NCBI GenBank assembly: GCA_946902985.2
Contig: OX336388.2
Coordinates: forward strand, 223,036,467 to 223,100,466
Direction: 5' to 3'
DNA length: 64,000 nucleotides
DNA from: Meconema thalassinum
Lineage: Eukaryota > Arthropoda > Insecta > Orthoptera > Tettigoniidae
The translations under genes were made by a program, and so were the position numbers. Positions 41,036 to 51,712 of this stretch are shown piece by piece (position 1 is the stretch's first letter; every line of letters starts with the position of its first letter). The notes under the pieces are model-generated. The model was not told the origin of the DNA and did no database searches. It saw nothing but the letters and a program-made list of their open reading frames with translations.

Positions 41036-43681
41036 TGAACCCTTATCATTGTGTCCAATAATAATGTTTCATATTAATAAAAACGATGGAAATACTAAAT
41101 ACATGATATGCTGGATATTTGAGTAATATTGATGTAGCAAGAAATCTGGACTTGGTAAGACATGCTACGTGCTGGCTGGAAATGACCAATAGTTTCACAA
41201 CCAATGTTATTCTTGGATTTCTGAGAAAATCAGATATGACGCTGTGGCGTACGTGACCATAAAAGGCCAAAATGCTGCGTACAAGGCAAGGAGTGAGAGA
41301 GAGGAGAATAGTCGTGACGTCAATATAAGGGCGGGATTTGTAAGGTCAGAGCTCCAACGCCAACTTATCTGACCAATAAGAAAACATGACGCCAGAACAT
41401 AGCGTCAGTGTGTTTTGCGCGGCAATCGGATATAAAAAGATCTAACGATCGGTTTGCATGTTCGACGGCAGATTCGCGACCTGTGAGAAAATACAAGAAT
41501 TTTGAGAGGTCACACATAATTATAGGCCCATTACTTAAAATATTGAGGAGCTGTTTTTCTCCCACCATTGAAACTTTAGGCTTTCTGTATATATACAAAT
41601 GTCTGAGATGAATCGGGACACTCCTAATTATTCTTCGACAGTCATTTTAAGACGTCCTTAAGACGATATGGTTTTAAAATTATAGTTGTGTGTCGGCAAC
41701 GAAGTTGGAAATTTTCATAAATTGTGAGATGGCAATTAGCCATAGAATAGGGAAAGTCGACGATTCTGCATAGGACGATCTGAGGAAATAAAATACTTAG
41801 AACGCAGATAGGACAGTTTAAAAACTTTGATTTAATTGTGTTTTAACAGCAGCAAAATGTCGACCATGGAGAGAAGACAGCAAGCTTCATCCTCCATTAC
41901 CATCAGTGTTATGGGCTAACGGCCTAATGATGGGAATTGACGAGGCGGGAGGCCTCTGGAAAGCAGTTTAAGTGATGAGTATTAAAAAATTGATTTATTG
42001 ATTTTGGACGAGGGGAATCGCGAGAGATGTGTGGAACTTTGTATAGATTTTATTTGTGTGGTTTAATTTAAATTTCAGGGTTTGATTTCTTAACTGACAT
42101 GCGTGTAGTAAAATTTGGCATTGCGTGACAATTATGTTGTACAGTAAATTTTGTAATTTAAATGTTTTCCTTATGTATACGTAATTCTTATAGCGAAACG
42201 GCCGCATCGATTAACGTATCTATAAAAAGTGTAGCCATGAATGAGAACCTAGGAACGACAATGATAAATGGACTGATTTAATGATATGTTAAACTAATTA
42301 ATACGTGGGGGGAATATTTGCATTTTGTTGCTTTGATAACTCGGGCTAGGACTGATCCTGTTATTAATTCTTTATTGTCATTTGGACATGTTGTGTGTCA
42401 TTATCTGAGAGGTGTGCTGATTAATGCTACGACGAGATCTTCGAGAAATGTGCCACGTGTTTTTGGGTGTAAGTGATGATGATGAGGAGAGGTAAAGCCT
42501 GTCCATGACTGCGATATCATTCCGGCAAACTAGTTATCCGTGGGGATAAGTTTGACCTGGAAATGTATTCTTAAAAATCCCTGAGAGGATGTTTTGAGAT
42601 AATGTGTTATTTATTTGTACGCGTTTAACAGGTGGCGATTAGCAAAGGTGCTGTACGATGGCTATGGGCCAGAATCTATATTTAGCATGGCACTAATTAC
42701 TACTTGGGGGAAGAAATCAGCCACTCTCTCGGTGATGCGATAACAGGCCCGGTTGTCTCCAGCTTGTTATGACACGTTATGTTTGCTTTAAAGCCTAATG
42801 AGTTAAGGTTATTTTATTTGGTTTAATTTGGGAAGTTGCCATGTTGTCGATCCAAGTTTCTTTTATCATTACTACGACTTATTTGTTCATTGTTTTAAAA
42901 CGCCAAACTTTCCGGCGTGAAAATTAAAAGTTGTATTTTGTTGTTGTTGGCTCTTATTTTCAAGGCCATTGTATTCATATAAATATAATTTGGCAACCGG
43001 CCAAACCTGTTCATGTCATGTTATGCCTTCCTAGTGTTTAAGGTATAAGTCGGTAATTCCGCAGCCCTTATTTTAAATAATACACACGTGTATTTGGTTG
43101 TGGTAATCTAAGGTTAGAGCATGTCAGTAGTGTATATAAATATGTAATTGTTGTTCCCACATTTCCGTAATTCATCCTTCGCAGTACGGAGTCCGTTCCC
43201 GAACCAACTGTTTTGGTCGGAAACGAGCGCCCGGCAAAATGCTCATTACTTGAACTAGTCTTAAAACCCGTGTCGCTCATAAATATTGAATTTTTGTACT
43301 ATTTTATTTGTTTGTTATATTTGGATCTTGTGATCCGTTTTCTTTTGTTACTTTGACTTAAGTGACATTGCAGTCACAATGCTTGTTGACAGCTGTCATG
43401 CCATGTCGTCATGGTACGTCAGGCTGGTCAGTGTTAGATCTGTTCACGCGAGTGAACAATAAAAGGGTGGTTATAGTTTTCCTTTTTTATGTTTGATTCA
43501 GTTAATAAATTTCATTTGTTAGTAGATCCTGTTGTTTTTCTTGGCTTTATAATAATAATAAGTTAACCTTATGAACCCTGGAAGTTATGTTGATAGCAAA
43601 ACCTCTAAATCACATTCACAAGAATCCATTACGACCCCGAAATTTTGAATCTTGTCTACATGCTATTTTCTAAAGGGTTTA
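41036..43681 (+). repeat. element B 3' LTR (2646 bp)
   Basis: Collinear with the 5' LTR at a constant offset of 6242, so no indels. Substitutions were noticed at 42747 (T for C) and 43233 (G for T). Confidence 0.92.
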
Positions 43682-43778
43682 ATACATCATTTTAAACGTC
43701 AAAGTACCAGCTTTCACATCATATAAAAATCTGAAAATGGATATTTTTACCATTTTTATCAATTGGAACTCCCCTTAA

Positions 43779-43990
43779 ATGGTCTTCCGTGGTTTCAACA
43801 TTTTCAACACCGTGCTAATGCTGTGACTGTACCTTCTGACAGGTCACGGCCGCTTCCTTCCACATCCTTGCCCAGTTTCATTCATCTTCATCCATTCCAT
43901 CTCTCATCCCGACGCGCATGTCGCCCTCGGGAGTCGATTAGAAAGATCTGCACTCGACCTCTCAGGAGGCCACACGACAAAAATAAAATC
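43779..43990 (+). repeat. SINE family S5, right part
   Basis: Continues from 34309 after removal of the MITE. It carries 'GGTCACGGCCGCTTCCTTCC', 'CATCCCGACGCGCATG' and 'CTCAGGAGGCCACACGAC', which are the complements of phrases at 49146-49477. Confidence 0.65.
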
Positions 43991-44480
43991 TGTCACAGGA
44001 CGTTTGTTTCATTTTGTCGTTGACGGTGATATGACCCAGACATATGTGATAAACCAAAATTCAAAATCTCCCCTCAACAATAGCGGACCCCCCCCCCCCA
44101 CCCCCCACCCCTATGACATGTCCTTAATCTAATCAGTTTTTCCTTTTAAATACAGTATTTGTCATACGTAAAGTTGTTTTAGGTGACCAAGCAAGTGACA
44201 CGCAACTTCCGCCATAACCCATATTAAGAGGCGACCTTGCCCACACGCCACAAACTACGTAACTGAGAAACCGGTTTAGATAAACTCTTCTCAGGAGGCC
44301 GTGCTCGTGCTGTACTGCAAACATTTCACCGCCTTCCTGATAATAGGTCAGGATTAATACACAGATAATATGAATATCAGTTTTTATCGTAGCCTTCTTT
44401 TTTTAGCTGGAACATAACAAATTAGTTCTAGATAATTATGTCATTTATGTAACGACATACAACTTTACAAGCCGATAGTT
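43991..44480. other. unassigned, with a C-rich tract
   Basis: A C run with two A interruptions occupies 44088-44111. Its complement has several G runs and could form a G-quadruplex. Otherwise no element was recognised. Confidence 0.45.
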
Positions 44481-45643
44481 GTATCACTTACTCTTACTGT
44501 CGACCAAAATATTATGTGCACTCGAATTTGAAGGTTGTTTGTGAAGTAACCAGTAGACCTAAATAAAATCCAATAACATAAACATTTTCGTCGTTCTATT
44601 TTACGTTAGTTCATGTAGGTTTAGAATTCTTTTTTCGCAGTTGGAACACAAAAAGTGCCCGTTTTTAAGCGTGTTTCAACCATGTGTCACATTTATGAAT
44701 TATTATCTCACAAACCCGTCATCAGATCGAATCCAAATTTTAACACAATATACCTTGGAATGTTGTATAACTGGTTTATTAATTTCAAAATTTTGTGTGT
44801 CCAAGAACCAAAGTTGTTATAATTTTTGTAAGGTAACTTTTTCTCGGCTCGGGGTGGTTTGAAAATGTCGTTCTTGGTCGCGTTGTAATCCTTATACATC
44901 AAAAAGGTATGATGTATGATTGTGAAATACGTAAATTAATTCACTTATTTTATATCGGTTTGTATTTGTACGGGGAATTAAGACATGGTTCACCAGTTAG
45001 CCGCTCCGGTGAAATCTGTACTACGTTGCCAAGATGGGCTCCTTCACGCGTCATGGCGCGCCTCGCTCGGAAGTGATGGGCTCCATATCAGCAACGCTGT
45101 ACAGCATTTCCCGGAGCGGCTAGCTGGTGAACCATGTCTTAATTCCCCGTAAAAATACAAACCGATATAAAATAAGTGAATTAATTTACGTATTTCACAG
45201 TCATGTATAAGGATTACAACGCAACCAAGAACTACATTTTCCAACGACCCCGAGCCAAGAAAAAGTTACCTTACAAAAATGATAACAACATTCCTTCTTG
45301 AACACACAAAGTTTTGAAATTAATAAACCAGTTATACAACATTACAATGTATATTGTGTTAAAATTTGGATTCGATCTGATGACGGGTTTGTGAGATAAT
45401 AATTCTTCAATGTGACGCATGGTTGAAACACGCTTAAAAACGGGCACTTTTTGTGTTCCAACTGCGATAAAAAAATATTAAAAAAATTAATTAAAAATAC
45501 CAAACATACATGATCAAACGTAAAATAGAATGACGAAAATGATGATGTTATTGTATTTTATGTAGGTCTATTGGTTACTTCACAAACAACCTTCAAACTC
45601 GAGTGCACATACTATCTTGGTCGACAGTATGTCCGTATCACAC
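44481..45643. repeat. near-palindrome of about 1.16 kb (foldback element)
   Basis: The left arm (44481 to about 45040) and right arm (about 45080-45643) are inverted copies with scattered mismatches and small indels. Matching pairs include GGTTCACCAGTTAGCCGCTC (44989) with GAGCGGCTAGCTGGTGAACC (45114), and TGTCGACCA near 44498 with TGGTCGACA near 45618. The central spacer is about 40 bp. It may be a foldback or long-TIR MITE. Its transcript would form a very long hairpin. Frames within it are mirrored and not genes. No target duplication was identified. Confidence 0.85.
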
Positions 45644-45820
45644 GACACTCGCTGGCAAGGAAGCTGTTGTGATGGCTGGTACAAAATCCTTTATAATTCT
45701 GTTCATCTTTTATGACTGAAGTGTATCACACGCTAGCATATCGTGCGCCAACTTGTGGAGGAATGGAGGACGGTTCGCTGTTGATTCGCATTATTAGCGC
45801 AAAGAAACTTACTTTAAGTA
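45644..45820. other. unassigned spacer
   Basis: Spacer between the palindrome and the MITE. It ends in the TA target. Confidence 0.4.
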
Positions 45821-46417
45821 CAGGGTCATCGAAAAATAATGCTAACATTTCAAAAGATTATAGCACCGAAACCCTTTATGTTAAACGTGTAATTCTTTCA
45901 CTGAACGCCAGCTGGTTAAAGTAAGTTTTGTTTGGGAAGGGACGTGACCTTGCTATGCGCACACTAGATGCGCAGTAGCCAAGGTCGGCCGGGGGCGCGC
46001 GCGCCAATGAATTTGGAGCACCAGCGGGAGCGAATTTCTGCCGCCATCTTGACAGTTACTCCTGAAATGATTGCACGTACCAATCCAGACATTGGGAAAG
46101 CGTGCGTTCAATGCTGATGTTGGTGGTCGGCCTGGCCTAGATTTTTTCTCTACAGTTCCTGTTTCCTTAAACTGATTAAACCATCGATGACAGCTTTGTA
46201 ATCAGGTGCAGTTTGTCGGGCGATGCAGTCATTGGTGCGCGCGCCCCCGGCCAACCTTGGCTACTGCGCATCTAGTGTGCGCATAGCGAGGTCACGTCCC
46301 CTCCAAAACAAAACTTACTTTAACCAGCTGGCGTTCAGTGAAAGAATTACACGTTTAACAAAAAGGGTTTCGGTGCTATCATTTTTGAAATGTTGGCATT
46401 ATTTTTCGATTACCCTG
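45821..46417. mobile_element. Tc1/mariner-type MITE with 190-bp inverted repeats (597 bp)
   Basis: Flanked by TA (45819-45820 and 46418-46419). The left repeat 45821-46010 and right repeat 46229-46417 are inverted copies with a few mismatches, starting CAGGGT. The roughly 218-bp centre reads on the minus strand as part of a transposase N-terminus: HRWFNQFKETGTVEKKSRPG, then GRPPTSALNAR, a helix-turn-helix to linker region. The MITE thus appears to derive from a longer transposon by internal deletion. Confidence 0.8.
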
Positions 46418-46539
46418 TACATTTGAAGATGTCCCAGGTACTGAATGAATGCATTCCAATCAGTATTAAGCGTTGATTTATGACATCTAGAAGAACATTC
46501 CACTAACTACAATTGTGTGAAGCTAAATTTGTAGGGTAG
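46418..46539. other. unassigned spacer
   Basis: Nothing recognised. Confidence 0.4.
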
Positions 46540-46825
46540 ATTTGACTAACGCTCTATTAAGTTTCAACGTTCGCCACCAGTTCCGGTGGCATCTAGTAGC
46601 CAAGTGCATAGATAGGTGTCGTTAACGGTAGGATTTGGTAACAAAAGTAGTAATTACTTGAAATTGATCGTCTGCAGTCCTTATCTGAATTACAGATAAC
46701 ACATACTAATACAGTCATCACAATTAACACCGGTTATCAGACAGATTCTACACACACCCAAAGTACAGGGGGCCGCATGACCGCGTTGTCGCTGCCCCTA
46801 AACTAAGGAACCAACCAACCAATGT
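46540..46825 (+). repeat. SINE family S3, 5'-truncated
   Basis: Carries the S3 body ('CTAATACAGTCATCACAATT', 'ACACCGGTTATCAGACAGAT') and the tail AAGGAACCAACCAACC. The tRNA head is missing. Confidence 0.75.
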
Positions 46826-47298
46826 CCCAGGTTGAAAATAGTAGACGGGCCAGGAAACCTTCGACAAACTCCTTGTTTGGACACACCTATTTTACAGTAC
46901 AGCGTTTTGCAATATACGACTACAGTATTTTTCTTTAGAACTGTGATGTACTGAATACTTCAACATTCATTTAATGTCATAGTTTTAGTAGTTATTTGAA
47001 TGACTTGCAGTTGAACGATTGCCAAGCCCATTAATATTACTTCGAGAAGAAATAAATTACAACTCGCCATACAATAAATCTTGATATGTTCATTACTTTT
47101 GATTGGTAATGAACCAATAGCAATGAGACCCGTGGTATTTAATGATCCATCACAATATAAACTCTTTGGAAATAACACATCTTTCATTACGACTTCCATG
47201 GATTATTGAGCCGTATTTCTAAACAACCTCAACAATAAACGTTTAAGATTTACTGATAATTTTATTATTGCTGGGTTGCTTAACGTTTTATTCTTAAT
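46826..47298. other. unassigned AT-rich sequence
   Basis: No element or frame of note. A 79-codon minus-strand frame at 46960-47199 has no recognisable motif. Confidence 0.35.
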
Positions 47299-48080
47299 TT
47301 TATCATTTTAAATGATCTTGTCGACTTCGTCGTTACGCTGGGGTCTGGCGTTACGTTACGGTGACGGGACGAAATGTACCCAGATGCACTGAGGTGTGTG
47401 ACGTCATAGTACCGCTTGGTGCATGTGTTCCCCCGACAATCTCTACTTCGTTAGTATAAGACAAAAATCCCCGATTCTTGGATGACACGGGTAATCTCGA
47501 GAACCACTGGATGGATTTTGATGCGGTTTTCACCATTCTGTAAAGGATATCTCGAGGAAAGATTCTGTAGAAAATAATTTATGTATGTTCAAAGGAAGCC
47601 AAGCAGTAACAATTTCAGTGAAAAAGTCGAAAACCAACTTGGCGTCCGTGTGCTTCTTAAGCTTACGCTGGGCAAACCGTTAAAAATATCAATATACTAT
47701 GAGCGTAAGAAGTGGTCACCATGAAAAGTTCTACAAAAAAGTCCGCGAGAGCATATCTCTATTTTCAATACGGTACATCGCCCACTATAAGTGTTTTTAG
47801 ACTGGATGGAAGGGGCACGTCCCCGCGCGCTCTGTTGAGCGAGACGGCATCCCGCGCGCTTGACCTGGCTTTGCCCCTGGTTTGCACTTGCCGTTCGCGA
47901 GTAATTTGAAACAAGGTATAGTATTATAAAGTAAGATATGTATTATGCAGATAATTTTCTAACATGTCAAGAGTCTTTGGCTTCGAGCGAAGCGAGAAGC
48001 CTCCAGCTTTTCTAGCATTTTTCAGCATTTGTAGCATTTAAAATGATACAAAGCCTAGTCTTTCAGACTGACTGTCACTT
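47299..48080. repeat. interspersed repeat family P, copy 2
   Basis: Collinear with 1482-2233. The difference worth noting is an extra segment of about 27 bp at 47979-48005 (GGCTTCGAGCGAAGCGAGAAGCC plus CTCCA), absent from copy 1, whose arms GGCTTC/GAAGCC are inverted. Confidence 0.65.
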
Positions 48081-48083
48081 TTT

Positions 48084-48556
48084 TTTTTCGTAGTCAGTTT
48101 ACTCTCCGGACTGGGCGAGGGATCCCACCTTTACCACCTCTACGGGAAGTGTCCTGGAGCTTGATATCGAATCGGGGGATACAACAGGGGAGGTGGGACT
48201 AGCGCCTCGCCCAGGCAGCCTCACCTGCAAAACGAACAGGATGCCTCTTAGGGGATGGGACGGGATGGGAAGAATGGGATGGATAGGCGAGGAAGAGGGA
48301 AGGAGGCGGCCGTGGCCTGACGGTAGGCACCACCCCGGCATTTGTCCGAAGACGAAGTGGGAAAACCACGGAAAACCACTCTGAGGATGTCTGAGTTGGG
48401 AATCGAACCTCCTCTACTCATTTGGACCACCTGAGGCTGAGTAGACCCCGTTCCAGTCCTCATACGACTTTTCAAATTTCGTGGCTGAGCCGGGAATCGA
48501 ACCCTGGACTTCCGGAGTGGCAGCTAAGCACGCTGACCACTACAACACAGAGGTGA
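48084..48556 (-). repeat. tRNA-derived SINE, family S4
   Basis: Same family and orientation as 30521-30985. B-box complements occur at 'GGGAATCGAACC' (about 48398 and 48492). A T run (48079-48089) at the left end corresponds to an A-rich tail on the minus strand. Confidence 0.75.
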
Positions 48557-48934
48557 CTCAATAATACCGTAATAATAATAATAATAATAATAATAATACG
48601 AAAGAGTTCACGTCCCTTTTAACTACTGCGGCTTTTACAGGCGCTGGGGTGCCAGAATTTTACCCCGAAGGAGATCTTTCACGTGCCAGTATATCTACTA
48701 ACATGGCTCCCTCGCATTTGCGCACCCTCAAACGCCAACTTACAGTGAAAGGATTCGAACCTGCAACCATGGGCACAGCAGGCGCGATAGTTACCACTGA
48801 GTCACGCAGCCAGCCTGATGACCTGGATGTTAGACCCCTTAAAACGACCATCATGATCATGGTCATCTTTATCTTTGGCATAATGTGGGCTTATCCTACT
48901 CTGCCTAGTTGCGCCTCATTCCACGGGGGGTGTC
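48557..48934. repeat. (ATA)n microsatellite and SINE-like fragment
   Basis: An ATA run at 48570-48598 is followed by a retroposon fragment (48600-48860). The fragment holds a B-box complement 'GGATTCGAACCTGC' and the end phrase 'GATGTTAGACCCCTTAAAAC' that also closes the retroposon at 59205-60145. 48861-48934 is unassigned. Confidence 0.5.
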
Positions 48935-49030
48935 CAAATGAAAAGGTACGAAACGATACTGTGGGTACAAATTATTCGTTATTCAAAAGTAATCACCACA
49001 GGATTCCCTGTTCCCAGAAACGTGTTCCCT
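48935..49030 (-). pseudogene. mariner terminal fragment, reversed
   Basis: Reverse complement of the end of the mariner copy at 51000-51105, with an internal gap of about 40 bp. It includes 'GGTACGAAACGATACTGTGG' and the coding end. Together with that copy it makes a spaced inverted pair. Confidence 0.6.
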
Positions 49031-49059
49031 TGAGACGAACCATTAATAGTGACGTGTAT

Positions 49060-50152
49060 TGTTGATGATGATAATTGTCGTTTAAAGGGGCCTAACATCT
49101 AGGTTATCGGCCCCTAATGGTTTGGGTGATCGTGAAGATGAAAGTTTTTTTTTTTTTTTTTTTTTTTCGTGTAGCCTCCTGAGAGGCCGAGTGCAGGTCT
49201 TTCTAGTCGACGCCCGTGGGCGACCTGCGCGTCGGGATGAGAAAATGGAATGGATGAAGATGAATGAAACTGGGCAAGGATGTGGAAGGAAGCGGCCGTG
49301 GCCTGTCAGAAGGTACTGTCCCAGCATTTGCCTGGTGTTGAAAATGGGGAAACCACGGAAAACCATTTCAAGGACAGCCGACGGTGGGGCTCGAACCCAC
49401 GCGTCTACCGAGTCAGCAGAGAGCTTGGCCCCTTGACCTAACGCAGCGCTTTAGCCCGCGTAGCCACTACTGTCGGTAAGATGAAAGTGAAATGTAAACT
49501 ATAACTAAAACTAACTACTAACTTATATACTAGGAGAAGAAATGGAAAACAAAAGGAGAATAAGGCAAATAAAGGACAGGAGGAAAATAAATGCCCTCAA
49601 ACCTTGGAGAATGTGGATAGAGGCACTTGGAAGGAAGAAGAGCCATGAAAGGCAGATAGGAAAGTGAAAGAGGAGAGGGTACGCCCCATAGGTAATGGAT
49701 AAATGGGGCAAAACCGTACCCAGCTAAGGAATCCCTCGGGATCGTCAACTCCCGAACTCACCAGCCGTGAGCCCCTGAGGGTGTAGCAATATCCAGGGTG
49801 CACCAGAAGTGGGGGGGGGGGGCTACACACACCCTGCCTCCTTGAGGGCCTTGAGCAGAAGGCAGGAGATAACATGAAAATAAAAAGAAGGCTGACCCCT
49901 CGCAGATTGAGGGTATCAGAAAATATGAGACAAGGGCCAGTTAAGGCGGGAAAGGAAGAGACTCCCTAGGCCTCGAATACCCTAATACCGTCGGGGTCGG
50001 AAGAGAACAAGAGTTAACCAAGTGAGGTCGACAGGAAAGAAGACGGAGAGGAGCCCGGTACAAGTAAGTGGAAGCCATGCCGGACTCAGCTGGGGCCCCG
50101 TGGTCGCCAACCCACGTCCCACTAGATGTGAGTCCCTGGGGGAGGGACTCGT
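49060..50152 (-). repeat. retroposon family T (split by a SINE)
   Basis: 49060-49145 plus 49478-50152 are the reverse complement of 59205-60145. The tail end, GGGGCCTAACATCTAGGTTA with GATGATGATAATTG, is at the left. The head end, CACTAGATGTGAGTCCCTGG, is at the right. Frames on both strands are not conserved between copies. The class is uncertain: the terminal CAT/ATC run suggests RNA-mediated copying. Confidence 0.6.
49146..49477 (-). repeat. tRNA-derived SINE, family S5, with poly(A) tail
   Basis: Flanked by an 11-bp duplication, AAGATGAAAGT (49135-49145 and 49478-49488). On the minus strand it has a tRNA-like head with the B-box-like phrase GGGTTCGAGCCCC (plus strand GGGGCTCGAACCC, about 49386), a body with CGGCCGCTTCC, and ends in about 22 A. 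Confidence 0.85.
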
Positions 50153-51105
50153 GTATTGTGCGACTCTTCGTACCATATGCAAGTCCATCAAGAGCAAACG
50201 GCCTGGACTGCTCACGAAGGGAGTGATTCTGCTCCATGATAATGCTCGTCAATACCCCTCTAACGTCACACAAGGTGTATTGGCTATGATCAAGTGGGAA
50301 CAACTTGAGCATCCGCCCTACACTCCGGACTTGTCACCTGCGACTTCCATCTGTTTGGTCTGAAAAAGATCTCAAGGGAAAACGTTTCCGGCGGCTTCAG
50401 TGGCGTAGTTGGTAGCATGCTGAGCTTCTATGTCCAGGATCACGGGTTCAAACCCGGCCGAAGTCGTCGTATTTTTAAGACCGTTAAAATCCCTCTGTAT
50501 GCCTTCCTTCGGAGGGGAAGTAAAGCCAGCGGTCCCATGTCATAGATTTATGGCATGTAAGATAACCTTCCACATATTACACCTATGTGAAGCTAAATTA
50601 TATAGGTTAAGAATGTCAACAACGCTCCTCGGTGCCTACGTTCGTTGCCAGGAGCCGACTGCGGTGGCGTCTAGTATCTAAGTTCTGAACTAGTAGTCGT
50701 CGATGGTGGCGTTTGGCGGCAAAAGAAGGAACTATTTGAAAAATTCTAAGTCTGCAGTCCTTACTTGAATTATAAACAGACAACATACACTAATACAGTC
50801 ATCACAATTAACACCGGTTATCAGACAGATTCTACACACACCCAAAGTACACGGGGCTACATGACCGCGTTGTCGCAGCCCCTAAACTGAGGAACCAACC
50901 AACCGAAAACGTTTCCAATCAGACGAGGAACTAAGGGACACCGTACAGGATTGGCTCCTGTCACAACCAAAAGACTTCTGGGAACAGGGAATCCTGTGGC
51001 TAGTGAAGTAATGGGACACCTGTGCACAGGCCTGTGGTGATTACTTTTGAATAACGAACAAATTGTACCCACAGTATCGTTTCGTACCTTTTCATTTGAG
51101 TCGTC
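50153..51105 (+). pseudogene. mariner-type transposase fragment split by a SINE
   Basis: The part before the SINE encodes TICKSIKSKRPGLLTKGVIL, then LLHDNAR and EHPPYTPDLSP, the second catalytic region of mariner transposases (DD34D group by its usual HDNARPH and YSPDLAP boxes). Beyond the SINE, out-of-frame pieces match the usual end (a WLLSQPKDF-like block, then a WDTCAQACGDYF-like block). The N-terminal half is absent and frameshifts are present. It is inactive. Confidence 0.75.
50390..50904 (+). repeat. tRNA-derived SINE, family S3, full length
   Basis: Flanked by a perfect 12-bp duplication, GAAAACGTTTCC (50378-50389 and 50905-50916). The head GGCTTCAGTGGCGTAGTTGG holds the A box, and CGGGTTCAAACCCGG the B box. 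The body is as in the copies at 10876, 46540 and 54421. The tail is GAGGAACCAACCAACC. It is the reference copy for S3. Confidence 0.9.
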
Positions 51106-51149
51106 AAGTTACAAAACTTGTGAATAAGAATTATTTTCATGAGAAACGT

Positions 51150-51660
51150 TTGTCAGGACTTTGTCTCACGTATCTTTTGTGTTTGTTGTTTTCTACTTTT
51201 TGCCTCGTGTTTTTGGTTTTGTGTTTGTTGTGTGCATTTACTTTTGAATTTTACTTTTTGTTTTTCTTTCTCGGTTTTGTTTTTGTTTTCTGCTTTTGAT
51301 TTTTTGAATTTTGCATTTTGCTTTATGTTTTTTGATTTTTGTTTTCCGCTTTTGCTTTTGTTTTTGAATTTTGCTTTTTGCATCGTCTTTTTTGTTTTTG
51401 TTTTCTGCTTTGCTGTTTTTTAATTTTGTTTCTGCTTTGTGTTTCTTTGGTTTTGTTTTCTGCTGTTGCTTTTGTGTTTGAATTTTGCTTTTTGCATCGT
51501 CTTTTTTGTTTTTGTTTTGTGTTTGTTTTTTGCTGTTTTTGAATTTTGCTTTTTGCTTTGTGTTTCTTGTTTTTGTTTTCTGCTTTTGATTTTGTGTTTG
51601 AATTTTGCCTTTTGCTTCGTGGATTTTTGTTTTTTGGTTTGTGTTTCTTTTCTGGAAAAT
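51150..51660 (+). repeat. T-rich minisatellite-like tract
   Basis: Imperfect repeats of phrases such as GAATTTTGCTTTTTGCATCG and TTTTTGTTTTCTGCTTTTG. The open minus-strand frame of 163 Lys/Gln/Asn-rich residues is a by-product of the repeat. Confidence 0.8.
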
Positions 51661-51712
51661 CAAATTAAACAAAACACAAAACAAAATAAAGTAAACTAAA
51701 CTAAAATAATAA

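Larger units (their letters stand above)
34794..43681 (+). mobile_element. Gag-only LTR retrotransposon, element B
   Basis: LTRs of 2646 bp at 34794-37439 and 41036-43681, flanked by a 4-bp duplication, ATAC (34790-34793 and 43682-43685). The interior of about 3.6 kb has a primer-site candidate, a leader, an intact Gag frame and about 600 bp without pol motifs. I noticed only two differences between the LTRs (near 36505 and 36991), so insertion is very recent. Same organisation as element A in the opposite orientation, and its Gag is clearly related. Protease, reverse transcriptase, RNase H and integrase are absent. Confidence 0.87.
34310..43774. mobile_element. TTAA-flanked piggyBac-like MITE, split by element B
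   Basis: The ends are GGGGAGTTCCAAT and its exact complement ATTGGAACTCCCC (43762-43774), flanked on both sides by TTAA (34306-34309 and 43775-43778). TTAA duplication is the hallmark of piggyBac-type transposition. Without element B and its ATAC copy the MITE is only about 570 bp, AT-rich and non-coding. It must have been present before element B entered. Confidence 0.75.

Noticed and set aside
35123..43280. Paired short frames repeated in both LTRs of element B
   Set aside because: Same reason: young LTR duplication, no recognisable protein.
44133..45244. Frames within the 1.16-kb palindrome
   Set aside because: Mirror-image translations of the two arms (for example 44708-44902 and 45044-45244), with no motif.
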